Of a stretch of 64,000 bases of DNA, positions 43,551 through 52,183 are shown piece after piece. Numbering within the stretch: the first letter of the stretch is position 1; every line of letters starts with the position of its first letter. Source of the DNA: Mycobacterium sp. PO1 (GTDB lineage Bacteria; Actinomycetota; Actinomycetes; Mycobacteriales; Mycobacteriaceae); the NCBI RefSeq assembly GCF_017312405.1, contig NZ_BLTG01000051.1, positions 1 to 64,000 on the forward strand, written 5' to 3'. A program made the translations under genes and the position numbers. The notes under the pieces are model-generated. The model ran no database searches and was not told the DNA's origin. It saw only the letters and a list, made by a program, of their open reading frames with translations.

Positions 43551-45047
43551 ATGTCGACCCTCGGTGACCTGCTCGCCGAGCACACCGTGCTGCCCGGAAA
43601 CGCGGTCGATCACCTGCACGCCGTCGTCGGCGAGTGGCAGCTGCTGGCCGACCTGTCGTTCGCCGACTACCTGATGTGGGTTCGCCGCGACGACGGCCTG
43701 CTGGTCTGCGTGGCGCAGGTGCGGCCGAACACCGCGCCGACGGTGCTGCTGGCCGACTCGGTGGGCACGCTGGCCGAGCCTGAGGACCTCCCGATCGTGG
43801 CCGCGGCGTTCGACTCGGGCACCATCGGCGCCTCCGCCGTGCAGGGCGGCGACGGCACCCCGGGCATTCGGGTCGAGGCGGTGCCGGTGCGCTACCAGAG
43901 CGACGTGGTGGCGGCGCTGACCCACCAGACCTCGCTGGCGCCGCGTCAGGCCAGCCCGCTGGAGACGGCGTACGGGGCCTGCGCGGTCGATCTGCTGCAC
44001 ATGCTGTCGGAAGGCACCTTCCCCAACGTGGGTGACCTGGCGATGTCGCGGTCCAGCCCGCGCGCCGGGGACGGCTTCATCCGACTCGACGAGACCGGCG
44101 TGGTCACGTTCGCCAGCCCGAACGCGATCTCTGCGTATCACCGCATGGGGTTGACCGCCGAGCTGGAAGGCCACAACCTCGTCAGCGTCACCAGACCGTT
44201 GATCTCCGACCCGTTCGAGGCCCAGGAGTTGGCCAACCACGTCCGTGATTCGCTGACCGGCGGTTCGAGCATGCGCATGGAGGTCGACGCCGGTGGGGCG
44301 GCGGTGCTGCTGCGCACGCTGCCGCTGGTGGTGCACGGCGCCGGGGTGGGCGCGGCGGTGCTGATCCGCGACGTCACCGAGGTCAAACGCCGCGACCGCG
44401 CGCTGCTGTCCAAGGACGCGACGATCCGCGAGATCCATCATCGCGTCAAGAACAACCTGCAGACCGTGGCCGCGCTGCTGCGCCTGCAGGCCCGCCGCAC
44501 CAGCAACCCGGAGGGTCGAGAGGCGCTCATCGAGTCGGTTCGGCGGGTGTCGTCGATCGCGCTCGTGCACGACGCGTTGTCCATGTCGGTCGACGAAGAG
44601 GTCAACCTCGACGAGGTCATCGACCGGATCCTGCCGATCATGAACGATGTCGCGACCCCTGACATCTCCAACGCCCCGGTGCGGATCAACCGGGTGGGGG
44701 AGCTGGGTGTGCTGGACGCCGACCGCGCCACCGCGCTGGTCATGGTCATCACCGAGCTGGTGCAGAACGCCATCGAGCACGCCTTCGACAGTGCCGCCCC
44801 GCAGGGATGCGTGACCATCCGCGCCGAACGCTCCGCACGCTGGCTCGACGTCGTCGTCAACGACGACGGGCGGGGCCTGCCTGAGGGGTTCAGCCTGGAG
44901 AAGTCCGACCGGCTCGGTCTGCAGATCGTGCGCACCCTGGTGGCGGCCGAACTCGACGGCTCGCTGGGTATGCATGCGGCTTCCGGCGGCGGCACCGATG
45001 TCGTGCTGCGGGTGCCGTTGGGCCGCCGGTTGCGCAGCGCGCAATAG
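43551..45047 (+). CDS. pdtaS: Cytosolic sensor histidine kinase PdtaS
   Basis: Rv3220c homologue; it phosphorylates the RNA-binding antiterminator PdtaR. The 498 residues have an N-terminal GAF domain (~1-130), a PAS domain (~170-280) and a HisKA_2-type kinase with phospho-acceptor His297 in REIHHRVKNNLQ, followed by an ATPase domain (ITELVQNAIEHAF, NDDGRGLPEGF, LGLQIVRTL). No membrane segment. ATG 43551 follows the biotinyl gene by 6 nt, so the two share a transcript. Confidence 0.95.
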   Translation: MSTLGDLLAEHTVLPGNAVDHLHAVVGEWQLLADLSFADYLMWVRRDDGLLVCVAQVRPNTAPTVLLADSVGTLAEPEDLPIVAAAFDSGTIGASAVQGGDGTPGIRVEAVPVRYQSDVVAALTHQTSLAPRQASPLETAYGACAVDLLHMLSEGTFPNVGDLAMSRSSPRAGDGFIRLDETGVVTFASPNAISAYHRMGLTAELEGHNLVSVTRPLISDPFEAQELANHVRDSLTGGSSMRMEVDAGGAAVLLRTLPLVVHGAGVGAAVLIRDVTEVKRRDRALLSKDATIREIHHRVKNNLQTVAALLRLQARRTSNPEGREALIESVRRVSSIALVHDALSMSVDEEVNLDEVIDRILPIMNDVATPDISNAPVRINRVGELGVLDADRATALVMVITELVQNAIEHAFDSAAPQGCVTIRAERSARWLDVVVNDDGRGLPEGFSLEKSDRLGLQIVRTLVAAELDGSLGMHAASGGGTDVVLRVPLGRRLRSAQ

Positions 45048-45116
45048 TGACGCGCGCAACAACGGAATTCTGCGTAATTGCTGTGCAATTCGCGCAGTAA
45101 TTCATTTCACATAGTT

Positions 45117-45142
45117 ACGGCCCCGACTTTCGTCGGGGCCGT
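45117..45142. terminator. Hairpin terminator between pdtaS and whiB1
   Basis: ACGGCCCCGAC and GTCGGGGCCGT form a perfect 11-bp stem with a TTTC loop, placed between the convergent pdtaS and whiB1 genes. Confidence 0.85.
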
Positions 45143-45168
45143 CGCTCGAGTGTGTGCCGGGGAGTCGA

Positions 45169-45423
45169 TCAGACCCCGGTGCGAGCCTTCGTCCGGGCAT
45201 TGCGACGCTTGAGCGCGCGACGCTCGTCCTCGCTCATGCCGCCCCACACGCCGGCGTCCTGCCCGGACTCCAACGCCCAGCTCAGGCACTCCGCGGTGAC
45301 GGGGCAACGTGCGCAGACGAGCTTCGCGTCAGCGATCTGAGCGAGCGCCGGACCGCTGTTCCCGACCGGGAAGAACAGTTCGGGATCCTCGTCGCGACAC
45401 ACCGCCTTGTGGCGCCAATCCAT
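45169..45423 (-). CDS. whiB1: WhiB-like iron-sulfur regulator WhiB1
   Basis: Essential mycobacterial regulator with an NO-sensitive [4Fe-4S] cluster that binds the housekeeping sigma factor. The 84 residues equal the M. tuberculosis length. Cluster ligands are Cys9, Cys37, Cys40 and Cys46; the GVWGG turn (58-62) and the basic tail (RRALKRRNARTKAR) are intact. ATG 45423 follows AAGGAG. A long (about 290 nt) upstream region carries a CRP-like site. Confidence 0.96.
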   Translation of the reverse strand: MDWRHKAVCRDEDPELFFPVGNSGPALAQIADAKLVCARCPVTAECLSWALESGQDAGVWGGMSEDERRALKRRNARTKARTGV

Positions 45424-45659
45424 GAGTCATACTCCTTGTCTTGTGCGCAGCAATACGCACGAGCTTTACTTCGGCTGTTAACGCAAGCGCACCAAATGTT
45501 TCTGCGCTGTTGCATCCGATGCTTTCACAGGCTGAACAGATGTCAATAGCAGTTCGTTAACACGTGGGCAATGTCACTGCCTGCTACTGCCACCGCCCCG
45601 TTACCGGATGGCTAACACGTTTGTACTACTCTTAAACAACCTGTGCCCTGAATTCCCGC

Positions 45660-45675
45660 TGTGACCTAGCTCAAC
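45660..45675. promoter_or_regulatory. CRP-like site in the whiB1 upstream region
   Basis: TGTGA-CCTAGC-TCAAC fits TGTGA-N6-TCACA at nine of ten positions. It lies about 240 nt upstream of whiB1. Control of whiB1 by the cAMP receptor protein is known in M. tuberculosis. No gene lies in 45424-45712; a TTGACA occurs on the minus strand near 45540. Confidence 0.4.
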
Positions 45676-45712
45676 ATTGGCATCGGTGCAGATCAGGCGG
45701 CGTTTTTGTGTG

Positions 45713-46669
45713 TTACTTCGGCGGCGCGGCCGGCGGGGCGACCACCGCCAGCGCATCCGGGACGGCGGTGAACCGCATCGAATCCCGCGCGCCGACGAAA
45801 TCCCCATCGATCTGACAGGCCACCGGGGTGTCACTGGTCACCTTCAACCAGGGCAGGTCGTCGTCGCGGATCAGATGCTTGGCCGCCAGCCGCGGCTTAC
45901 GGGCCAGCATCTGACGCACCAGCCTCAAGTTGGACCACACGTTCATGCTGGTGATGGCGAACACGCCGAGCCCCGTCTCGAACGTCGTATCCGGGTTCGT
46001 CCACACCGGACGGCTGTTGGCGTAGGTCCATGGGCTGGAGTTGGACACGAACGCGAAGTGCACGCCCGAGATCGGCTCGGCGTCCGGCCGTTCGACCGTC
46101 AGCTGCGGCTCCCGCCGCGCGCTGGCCAGCATCTCGCGAACCGCGACGCGGATGTAGCGCGACGCGGTGACCTTGCGGCCCTTCGCCCGCTGGGCCTCCA
46201 CCGCGGCCACCACGTCTCCGTCCACGCCCATCCCGGCGGTGAACACCGCCCAGCGCTCGCCGCAGTCCATCAGCCCGATCCGGCGCCACGCCTGTCCACG
46301 CCGGTAGTCGCCGAGCAGGTCGACCAGCTGATTGGTGGCCTCGATGGGGTCGGGGCTGATGCCCAGGGCGCGGGCGAACACATTGGCCGACCCGCCCGGC
46401 ACAACCCCGACCGCCGGGCCGCCCGCATCGGGGGCGAGGGCGCCGCGGATGCCGTTGACCACCTCGTTCACCGTGCCGTCGCCGCCGTGCACGATCAGCA
46501 CGTCGACCGCTTCGGCGGTGGCCTGCTGCGCGATCTCGATCGCGTGGCCGCGGTGATCGGTGTGGGCGACGGTGAGCTGGACCCGGCTTTCCAGCGCATG
46601 GGCGAGAAGATCCCGGCCTGCCGCTGTCGTCGAGGTCGCATTGGGGTTCACGATCAGCACGGCACGCAC
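45713..46669 (-). CDS. Diacylglycerol/sphingosine kinase-family protein (Rv3218-like)
   Basis: Lipid kinase catalytic domain. The 318 residues have VLIVNPNATST at the start, the nucleotide motif HGGDGTVNEVVNGI (~60-73) and GVVPGGSANVFARALG, then a C-terminal beta-sandwich domain ending QIDGDFVGARDSMRF. GTG 46669 is chosen because it begins at the domain; the upstream frame has no support. Substrate likely diacylglycerol or a related lipid. It lies upstream of whiB1 on the same strand. Confidence 0.9.
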   Translation of the reverse strand: MRAVLIVNPNATSTTAAGRDLLAHALESRVQLTVAHTDHRGHAIEIAQQATAEAVDVLIVHGGDGTVNEVVNGIRGALAPDAGGPAVGVVPGGSANVFARALGISPDPIEATNQLVDLLGDYRRGQAWRRIGLMDCGERWAVFTAGMGVDGDVVAAVEAQRAKGRKVTASRYIRVAVREMLASARREPQLTVERPDAEPISGVHFAFVSNSSPWTYANSRPVWTNPDTTFETGLGVFAITSMNVWSNLRLVRQMLARKPRLAAKHLIRDDDLPWLKVTSDTPVACQIDGDFVGARDSMRFTAVPDALAVVAPPAAPPK

Positions 46670-46796
46670 GATGGGCCAGCCTAACCGGGCCGGGTGGCCG
46701 GGGGACCAACGGGCGATGCCGCCGTTCGGTGGCCGGTCAGCCGACACATCAGCACAATGGCATGTGTCCGCTGAGACCGAGTGAACGGAGTGACAG

Positions 46797-46946
46797 ATGG
46801 CCGTGGTTGCCGAGGGCACCGTACTGACCTGCGCGCACGACGGGTGCGGGTGCCGGGTGCTGATCCAGTCCGAATGCCACTGTGAGGGCTCCGACCAGTC
46901 CTACACGTGCGCCTGCGGGACGGAGATGGTGCCGGTCAGCGAGTAG
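46797..46946 (+). CDS. mymT: MymT-like mycobacterial copper metallothionein
   Basis: A 49-residue cysteine-rich peptide. The seven cysteines (12, 17, 19, 27, 29, 38, 40) follow TCxHxGCGCRVxI, CHCxG and YxCxCGxE, the same spacing as M. tuberculosis MymT as I recall it. MymT binds several Cu(I) ions and protects against copper. ATG 46797 has GGAG at 7 nt. In M. tuberculosis the gene lies elsewhere (Rv0186A), so the site is different here. No clear copper-regulator box was identified in the 127-bp gap upstream. Confidence 0.88.
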   Translation: MAVVAEGTVLTCAHDGCGCRVLIQSECHCEGSDQSYTCACGTEMVPVSE

Positions 46947-47003
46947 CCGAGGAGCTCGGCCGCCGCGGGTCCTGACCGCGGCCCGCGCCGGTACCGTACA
47001 ACG

Positions 47004-47447
47004 GTGACCGAACGTCGACTGCTGCTCGTCAACGGGCCGAACCTGAACCTGCTGGGCACCCGCCAGCCCGAGGTGTACGGCACCACCACCCTGGCTCAGA
47101 TCGAATCCCGCGTCGCCGAGGTGGCCGGGCAGGCGGGGCTGCAGGTCCGCACCGTGCAGAGCAACCACGAAGGTGTGCTCGTCGACGCCATCCACGCCGC
47201 GGCAGGCGACTGTGCGGCCATCGTCATCAACCCCGCCGCCTACAGCCACACCTCGGTGGCGATCGCCGATGCGTTGCGATCGGTCGGGCTGCCGGTGGCC
47301 GAGGTGCATCTGAGCAACATCCACGCCCGCGAGCAGTTCCGCCACCACTCCTATGTCTCGGCGGTCGCGGAGATGGTGGTGGCCGGCGCCGGTCCGCTCG
47401 GCTACGAGATGGCGGTGCAGTACCTGGTCGAGCGGCTCGCTCGGTGA
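47004..47447 (+). CDS. aroQ: Type II 3-dehydroquinate dehydratase
   Basis: Converts 3-dehydroquinate to 3-dehydroshikimate. The 147 residues have NGPNLNLLGTRQPEVYG with the catalytic Tyr, INPAAYSHTSVAI and the catalytic His in VHLSNIHAREQFRHHSY. GTG 47004. The M. tuberculosis enzyme is encoded beside aroB at a distant locus, so this may be a second copy or a catabolic (quinate-type) isozyme. It overlaps the following membrane protein gene. Confidence 0.92.
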   Translation: MTERRLLLVNGPNLNLLGTRQPEVYGTTTLAQIESRVAEVAGQAGLQVRTVQSNHEGVLVDAIHAAAGDCAAIVINPAAYSHTSVAIADALRSVGLPVAEVHLSNIHAREQFRHHSYVSAVAEMVVAGAGPLGYEMAVQYLVERLAR

Positions 47448-47857
47448 TGCCGCGCGCGCTGCGGGTCGCCGGGGTGATCGCGGCGTTCGAGGGAACGCTG
47501 GGGCTGGTGATGGCCGTCGTGCTCGTCGTGCGCGAAGCCGGGGGCCATCACGAGGCCGCGATCAGCGGCTACGGCACCGCCGCCTGGTTCGCGGTGATGG
47601 GCGGCGCGGTGGCGGCCGCCGGGTGGGCGCTGTGGAACGGGCGCCGGTGGGGCCGCGGTATCGCCGTGTTCGCCAACCTGCTGCTGCTCGGCGTCGCCTG
47701 GTACGTCTTCACCTCGGGTCAGCTGCGCTACGCCGTGGCGGTCGGCGTCGTGGCGATCGCGGTGCTGGGGCTGCTGTTCAGCCCGGCCGTGCTGGGATGG
47801 CTCGCTCAGCCGGACTCGGCGGCCAACGCCGACAAGCGGGGTCCGGACACCCGGTAG
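47447..47857 (+). CDS. Integral membrane protein (Rv3217c-like)
   Basis: The 136 residues have four predicted helices (about 4-27, 42-62, 72-90 and 95-116) and a short polar tail. No enzyme motif. ATG 47447 shares a base with the aroQ stop (TGATG); GTG 47444 is an alternative. The last ~52 nt overlap, on the opposite strand, the end of the acetyltransferase gene. Function unknown. Confidence 0.8.
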   Translation: MPRALRVAGVIAAFEGTLGLVMAVVLVVREAGGHHEAAISGYGTAAWFAVMGGAVAAAGWALWNGRRWGRGIAVFANLLLLGVAWYVFTSGQLRYAVAVGVVAIAVLGLLFSPAVLGWLAQPDSAANADKRGPDTR

Positions 47858-48291
47858 GTGATCCATTCGCTCTGCGGGGCGCCGCCCACACCGTCGTACA
47901 GCGCGATCGCGTTGACGTTCCAGTCCAGCACCGCCCAGCTCAGCCGCGTGTAGCCGTTGTCGACACAGGTCCGCGCCAACGTGGCCAACAGCTTGCGGGC
48001 CAGACCGCGGCGGCGGAACTGTGGCCGCACGAACAGGTCCTCGAGGTAGATGCCGGGCACCCCGTCCCACGTGGAGAAGTTCAAGAACCACAACGCCGCG
48101 GCCGCGGCCTGCCCGTCGACCTCGACGAGGTGTGCGTGCAATGTGGGTTGCGGCCCGAAAAGTGCCGAGCCCAGCTGCGTTTCGGTCACCGTGCACTCGG
48201 CCGCGGCGTGCTCGAAGTCGGCCAGCTCGTGGATCATCGCGGTCAGTTCGGCTTCGTCACCCGGCCGTGCCGCGCGGATCGTCTCAGTCAT
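47806..48291 (-). CDS. GNAT-family N-acetyltransferase
   Basis: The 161 residues show the acetyl-CoA loop VRPQFRRRGLARKLLATLA (~88-106) and ...DWNVNAIALYDGVGG near the C terminus. It resembles spermidine/thialysine-type acetyltransferases and corresponds to Rv3216. ATG 48291 lies within the last codons of entC (8-nt overlap). Its 3' end overlaps the membrane protein gene tail to tail by 52 nt. Confidence 0.9.
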   Translation of the reverse strand: MTETIRAARPGDEAELTAMIHELADFEHAAAECTVTETQLGSALFGPQPTLHAHLVEVDGQAAAAALWFLNFSTWDGVPGIYLEDLFVRPQFRRRGLARKLLATLARTCVDNGYTRLSWAVLDWNVNAIALYDGVGGAPQSEWITYRVSGPRLSALAAESG

Positions 48292-49384
48292 CGGACACCC
48301 CCAGCGCGCTCAGAATGGTTCGGAATTTCGTTGTGGTCTCGGCGAGTTCGTCGTCGGGGTCCGATTCGGCGACGATGCCGCCCCCGGAGTGTGCCAGGGC
48401 GCTACGCCGGTCGGCCGACAGCTGCGCGCACCGGATCGAGACCACCCACCGGCCGTCGCCGCGCCGGTCACACCAGCCCACAGCGCCGGCGTAGAACCCG
48501 CGGTCGCCCTCGAGCTGTTCGATCAGCGCGGTGGCCGGCGCGGTGGGAGACCCGCCGACCGCGGGCGTCGGGTGCAGTGCCACCGCCAGATCCAAAGCTG
48601 TGGTGGATCGTTCCCGCAGACGGCCCGAGATGGGCGTGTACAGATGCCAGACCGCGGCGGTCTTGGACAGCTGAGGCTCGGGCGCGATCTGCAGGTCGGT
48701 GCACAGCGGATCCAGCGCGGCGGCCAGCGCGTCGACCACCAGTTGATGTTCGTGGCGGTTCTTCGCCGAGTCGGCCAGCGCGGCCCCGCTGGCCGCGTCG
48801 TCGCCCGGATCGGGCAGCCGTGGGGCCGAACCCGCGAACGGCCGGCACAGCACCTGATCACCACGCCGGGCCACCAGCAGTTCGGGGCTGGCACCCACCA
48901 GCGCGGTGCCCGAGTAACCCTCGCCGGCCGCGGACAGGTCGACCAGATACTTCGTTGCCTGGGCGTCGGCGGTGGCCAGCGCATCGAGCACGCTACGGGC
49001 GTCCAGTGGTCCGTCGGCGCTGAGCTGCAGGGCCCGCGCCAGCACGACCTTGTGCAGCGGATTGCCGCTGTCGCGCAACTGCTCGAGGGCGGTGGCGATT
49101 CGGGCGCGGTGCGCCTCGGCCTCGGGCACCAGCTCGGTGATTGTCACGGCCGGCAGTTCACGGTGGGGCCACTGCGGCATCGAGTCGCTGAAACGCACCG
49201 ATTGGGGCCGGATCAGCGCCGCCGGTCTGGACGTATCGAACGGCAATGCGCCCACCACGATCGACGCGCTGTGCGAGGCCAGTGCGGCCCGGGCGTCGCC
49301 GATCTGGCTGAAGGCGGTGTGCACACCGTCGGCGACGAGCGCGCCGTCCGGGCCGGCCAGGACGAACGTGGGTTCGCGCGTCAC
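48284..49384 (-). CDS. entC: Isochorismate synthase
   Basis: Chorismate-using enzyme feeding salicylate/mycobactin or menaquinone synthesis. The 366 residues have the family segments HKVVLARALQL, GASPELLVAR, RPFAGSAPR, SAKNRHEHQLVVDAL, LHPTPAVGG and the C-terminal GGGIVAESDPDDELAETTTKFR. GTG 49384 overlaps the phosphatase stop (GTGA). Homologue of Rv3215. The operon order (phosphatase, entC, acetyltransferase) matches M. tuberculosis. Confidence 0.92.
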   Translation of the reverse strand: MTREPTFVLAGPDGALVADGVHTAFSQIGDARAALASHSASIVVGALPFDTSRPAALIRPQSVRFSDSMPQWPHRELPAVTITELVPEAEAHRARIATALEQLRDSGNPLHKVVLARALQLSADGPLDARSVLDALATADAQATKYLVDLSAAGEGYSGTALVGASPELLVARRGDQVLCRPFAGSAPRLPDPGDDAASGAALADSAKNRHEHQLVVDALAAALDPLCTDLQIAPEPQLSKTAAVWHLYTPISGRLRERSTTALDLAVALHPTPAVGGSPTAPATALIEQLEGDRGFYAGAVGWCDRRGDGRWVVSIRCAQLSADRRSALAHSGGGIVAESDPDDELAETTTKFRTILSALGVSDD

Positions 49385-49992
49385 GCCGACGTGGCCGGGT
49401 CGGGATGGCCCGTCAAGCCCAGTGCGGTCAACTGGCGTACCCCGTGTTCGAAGCCGCACACGGCGATCGAGACCGCCGGCATGGCGAAGCGAATGCCCTC
49501 GTAGACGGGCTGCTCGATCCATCGGGTGATGACGGCGCGGGAGAAGTGCCCGTGGCCGACGAACACCACGTCGCGGGTTTCCATGTGCGCAAGCGCCAGC
49601 GCGATCGCCTTGTCGGCGCGCTCACACACCTGCGCCGAGGTCTCCCCGCCCGGGCAACCGTGCGTCCACACCAGCCAGTTCGGTACCGCCTTGCGGATCT
49701 CGACGGTCGTGGTGCCCTCGTAGTCGCCGTAATCCCATTCGCTGATCAGTGGATTGACCTCGTCGATGGTCAGGCCGGCCAACTCGGCGGTGGTCTGGGC
49801 GCGCACCCGCGGGCTGCACACCACATAGGGATCCCGCAGCGCCATCTGGCTCAGCGTGTCGGCCGCGGCCTGGGCCTGCCCGCGGCCGTGAGGGGTCAGG
49901 TCGAGCTCGGTCCGGCTGGTGTGCTTGCCGGTCTTCGACCACTCCGTCTCGCCGTGACGGAGCAGGATCAGCCGGTGCTCGGTGAGGGCCAC
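49381..49992 (-). CDS. Histidine phosphatase (phosphoglycerate mutase-like, Rv3214)
   Basis: The 203 residues equal the Rv3214 length. The phospho-His is in LLRHGETEWS (~12) and the second catalytic His in FVGHGHFSRAV. Although named gpm2 or entD, the tuberculosis homologue is, as I recall, an acid phosphatase with broad substrate use. GTG 49992 (VALTEHRLILLRHGE). Divergent from the ParA-like gene with 91 bp between starts. Confidence 0.92.
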   Translation of the reverse strand: MALTEHRLILLRHGETEWSKTGKHTSRTELDLTPHGRGQAQAAADTLSQMALRDPYVVCSPRVRAQTTAELAGLTIDEVNPLISEWDYGDYEGTTTVEIRKAVPNWLVWTHGCPGGETSAQVCERADKAIALALAHMETRDVVFVGHGHFSRAVITRWIEQPVYEGIRFAMPAVSIAVCGFEHGVRQLTALGLTGHPDPATSA

Positions 49993-50083
49993 ACCGACCG
50001 ATTCTGCCGCACCCGGTGCCGCCACAGGGGTGTGCGGGTCAAACAAGATTGGGTACAGCAGGGATCATGACAGGATGGGAAGC

Positions 50084-50878
50084 GTGACGCGGGTACTTGC
50101 TGTCGCCAATCAAAAGGGTGGGGTCGCCAAAACCACGACGGTGGCGTCGCTGGGTGCGGCGATGGTCGAGCTGGACAAACGGGTGCTGCTCGTCGACCTC
50201 GACCCGCAGGGATGTCTGACCTTCTCGCTGGGCCAGGACCCCGACAAGCTGGCGGTGTCGGTGCACGAGGTGCTGCTCGGCGACGTCGAGCCGGACGCGG
50301 CGCTGGTCAGCACCGCGGAGGGAATGACGTTGCTGCCGGCCAACATCGATCTCGCCGGCGCTGAAGCCATGCTGTTGATGCGGGCCGGCCGTGAGTACGC
50401 GCTCAAACGTGCGCTGGCCAAGGTCGCCGACTCCTTCGACGTGGTCATCATCGACTGTCCGCCGTCGCTGGGGGTGTTGACCCTCAACGGGCTGACCGCC
50501 GCCGACGACGTGATCGTGCCGCTGCAGTGCGAGACGCTGGCACACCGCGGCGTCGGGCAGTTCCTGCGCACCATCAACGACGTCCAGCAGATCACCAATG
50601 CCGACCTGACGCTGCTGGGTGCGCTGCCGACGCTGTACGACTCGCGCACCACGCACAGCCGTGACGTGCTGCTCGACGTCGCCGACCGGTACTCGCTTCC
50701 GGTCATCGCCCCGCCCATTCCGCGCACGGTGCGCTTCGCCGAAGCCAGCGCATCGGGTTCGTCGGTGCTGACGGGCCGCAAGAACAAGGGCGCACTGGCC
50801 TACCGGGAACTGGCGACCGCGCTGCTCAAGCACTGGAAGAACGGCAAGGGACTGCCCACCTTCACCCCGGAGGTGTGA
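50084..50878 (+). CDS. ParA/Soj-family ATPase (Rv3213c-like)
   Basis: The 264 residues have the deviant Walker A KGGVAKTT (~11-18), LLVDLDPQG (A') and VVIIDCPPSLGVLT (Walker B). No ParB is adjacent, so it is not the chromosome segregation ParA; orphan relatives position proteins or complexes. GTG 50084 is chosen by homology; ATG 50075 is in frame. A run of 11-bp tandem repeats follows the stop. Confidence 0.9.
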   Translation: MTRVLAVANQKGGVAKTTTVASLGAAMVELDKRVLLVDLDPQGCLTFSLGQDPDKLAVSVHEVLLGDVEPDAALVSTAEGMTLLPANIDLAGAEAMLLMRAGREYALKRALAKVADSFDVVIIDCPPSLGVLTLNGLTAADDVIVPLQCETLAHRGVGQFLRTINDVQQITNADLTLLGALPTLYDSRTTHSRDVLLDVADRYSLPVIAPPIPRTVRFAEASASGSSVLTGRKNKGALAYRELATALLKHWKNGKGLPTFTPEV

Positions 50879-50904
50879 CGGCGCCACCCGATGGCCTGTC
50901 CGTC

Positions 50905-50937
50905 GGCCAGGAGAGGGCCAGGAGAGGGCCAGGAGAG
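50905..50937. repeat. 11-bp tandem repeat GGCCAGGAGAG, three copies
   Basis: Three exact copies, followed by a decayed fourth (GGGCGAGGAGA). They fill the gap between the convergent ParA-like and Rv3212-like genes. Confidence 0.8.
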
Positions 50938-50951
50938 GGGCGAGGAGAAAG

Positions 50952-52163
50952 CTAGGAGAGCGCGACGAGCTCGTCGCCGCGCTGCTCGAGCACCGTCGAC
51001 CCCGCAACGCCCGGTACGACCGGGCCCTCTGCGGGCGGCCGCTGCAGCGGAATGTGCTTCTCGCCGGCCCCGGTCGCCGCGTCGAACACGTCGTAGCCGC
51101 TGCTGACCGGCACCAACAACTTGCCGGCCATCGTCGTCGCCGGACCCACCGGCGCATTCGGTCCGACCGCCTGCACGGTGTACTTGTACTGAAGGTCGTT
51201 GGCCGAGAAGACCATCACGCTGTCACCGGTCCACCACGTGATCAGATCCCCGGTGCGGGTGGTGATGGCGTCGTCGACCGGGGGACCGCTGACCACGGTG
51301 CTGTCGGTGACCGCGCCGGTCTCGTCGACGATGTCCACCCGCGGTTTGGGGGTGGGCACGTACACGGCGGTCAGCGTGTCGGCCACCGCCACCACGCGGG
51401 CCCCGGTGCCGTCGCTGACGCCCTTCTGCTGGACGTACTTGACTTCCGGGGTGTCCTCCTCGTCGGACGGACGCAGCAACGTCAGCCGCAGGTCGGACTG
51501 GTTGGCGCAGGTTTCCAGCACCGACACCGCCGCCGAACTCGCCGCCGCGGAAACGAACCGGCACAGCGGCGACGCGGGCACCCCCGGTTTGATGGGTGCG
51601 TCGAGTGCCCCGTAGCTGAGCATTCGCACCATGTCCGACCGCCACATCTCCAGTCGGGTGTCGCCGGCCGAGAGCACCGTCGTGCCGTCGGCCGACAGCG
51701 TCACGTGATCGTCGGCGTAACTCGACCGGGCCGGGCCCCGGGTGCCGGTCTTGGCGTCGATGGTGTTGACCTGCCCGCATCCGCGCCCGTCGGGATAGAC
51801 CGCGACGGCGTAGTTGTAGACCCAGGTGACCCCGCACAACGGCAGATCACGCGCGTAGCTCCACAGCGGCTCCCCGGTGGCCGGATCACGGCCCTGCACC
51901 GTCTGGCCGTCGCCGGTCACCACCGCCCCGCCGACCACGACGGGCCGGCTGGTCGCGTCGCTGGGCGCCTCCCAGCGTCGCGTCAGTGAATCCGGTACCG
52001 CGGTCGCGGGTTCCAGCGCCGGGACCGGGCTGGCCGCCGGACGGCTTTCGGTCGCCCGGGCGTCACTGGTCCACCACACCACGCCCGCGACGACGGCGAT
52101 CACGACGGCGATCGCCACCGCAGCGATGATGTCGCCTCGCGTGCGGCGCTCAGGTTTGACCAT
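50952..52163 (-). CDS. Membrane-anchored beta-propeller protein (Rv3212-like)
   Basis: The 403 residues have one N-terminal helix (~11-32, DIIAAVAIAVVIAVVAGVVWW) and an extracytoplasmic region with repeated VVGGAVVTGDGQTVQGRDPATGEPLW-like blades, as in PQQ/WD-type propellers, ending GSTVLEQRGDELVALS. No enzyme motif. ATG 52163. It follows rhlE by 20 nt on the same strand, as in M. tuberculosis. Function unknown; scaffold or sensor is possible. Confidence 0.85.
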   Translation of the reverse strand: MVKPERRTRGDIIAAVAIAVVIAVVAGVVWWTSDARATESRPAASPVPALEPATAVPDSLTRRWEAPSDATSRPVVVGGAVVTGDGQTVQGRDPATGEPLWSYARDLPLCGVTWVYNYAVAVYPDGRGCGQVNTIDAKTGTRGPARSSYADDHVTLSADGTTVLSAGDTRLEMWRSDMVRMLSYGALDAPIKPGVPASPLCRFVSAAASSAAVSVLETCANQSDLRLTLLRPSDEEDTPEVKYVQQKGVSDGTGARVVAVADTLTAVYVPTPKPRVDIVDETGAVTDSTVVSGPPVDDAITTRTGDLITWWTGDSVMVFSANDLQYKYTVQAVGPNAPVGPATTMAGKLLVPVSSGYDVFDAATGAGEKHIPLQRPPAEGPVVPGVAGSTVLEQRGDELVALS

Positions 52164-52183
52164 CGCGCGGTGTCTCGTGCCGG

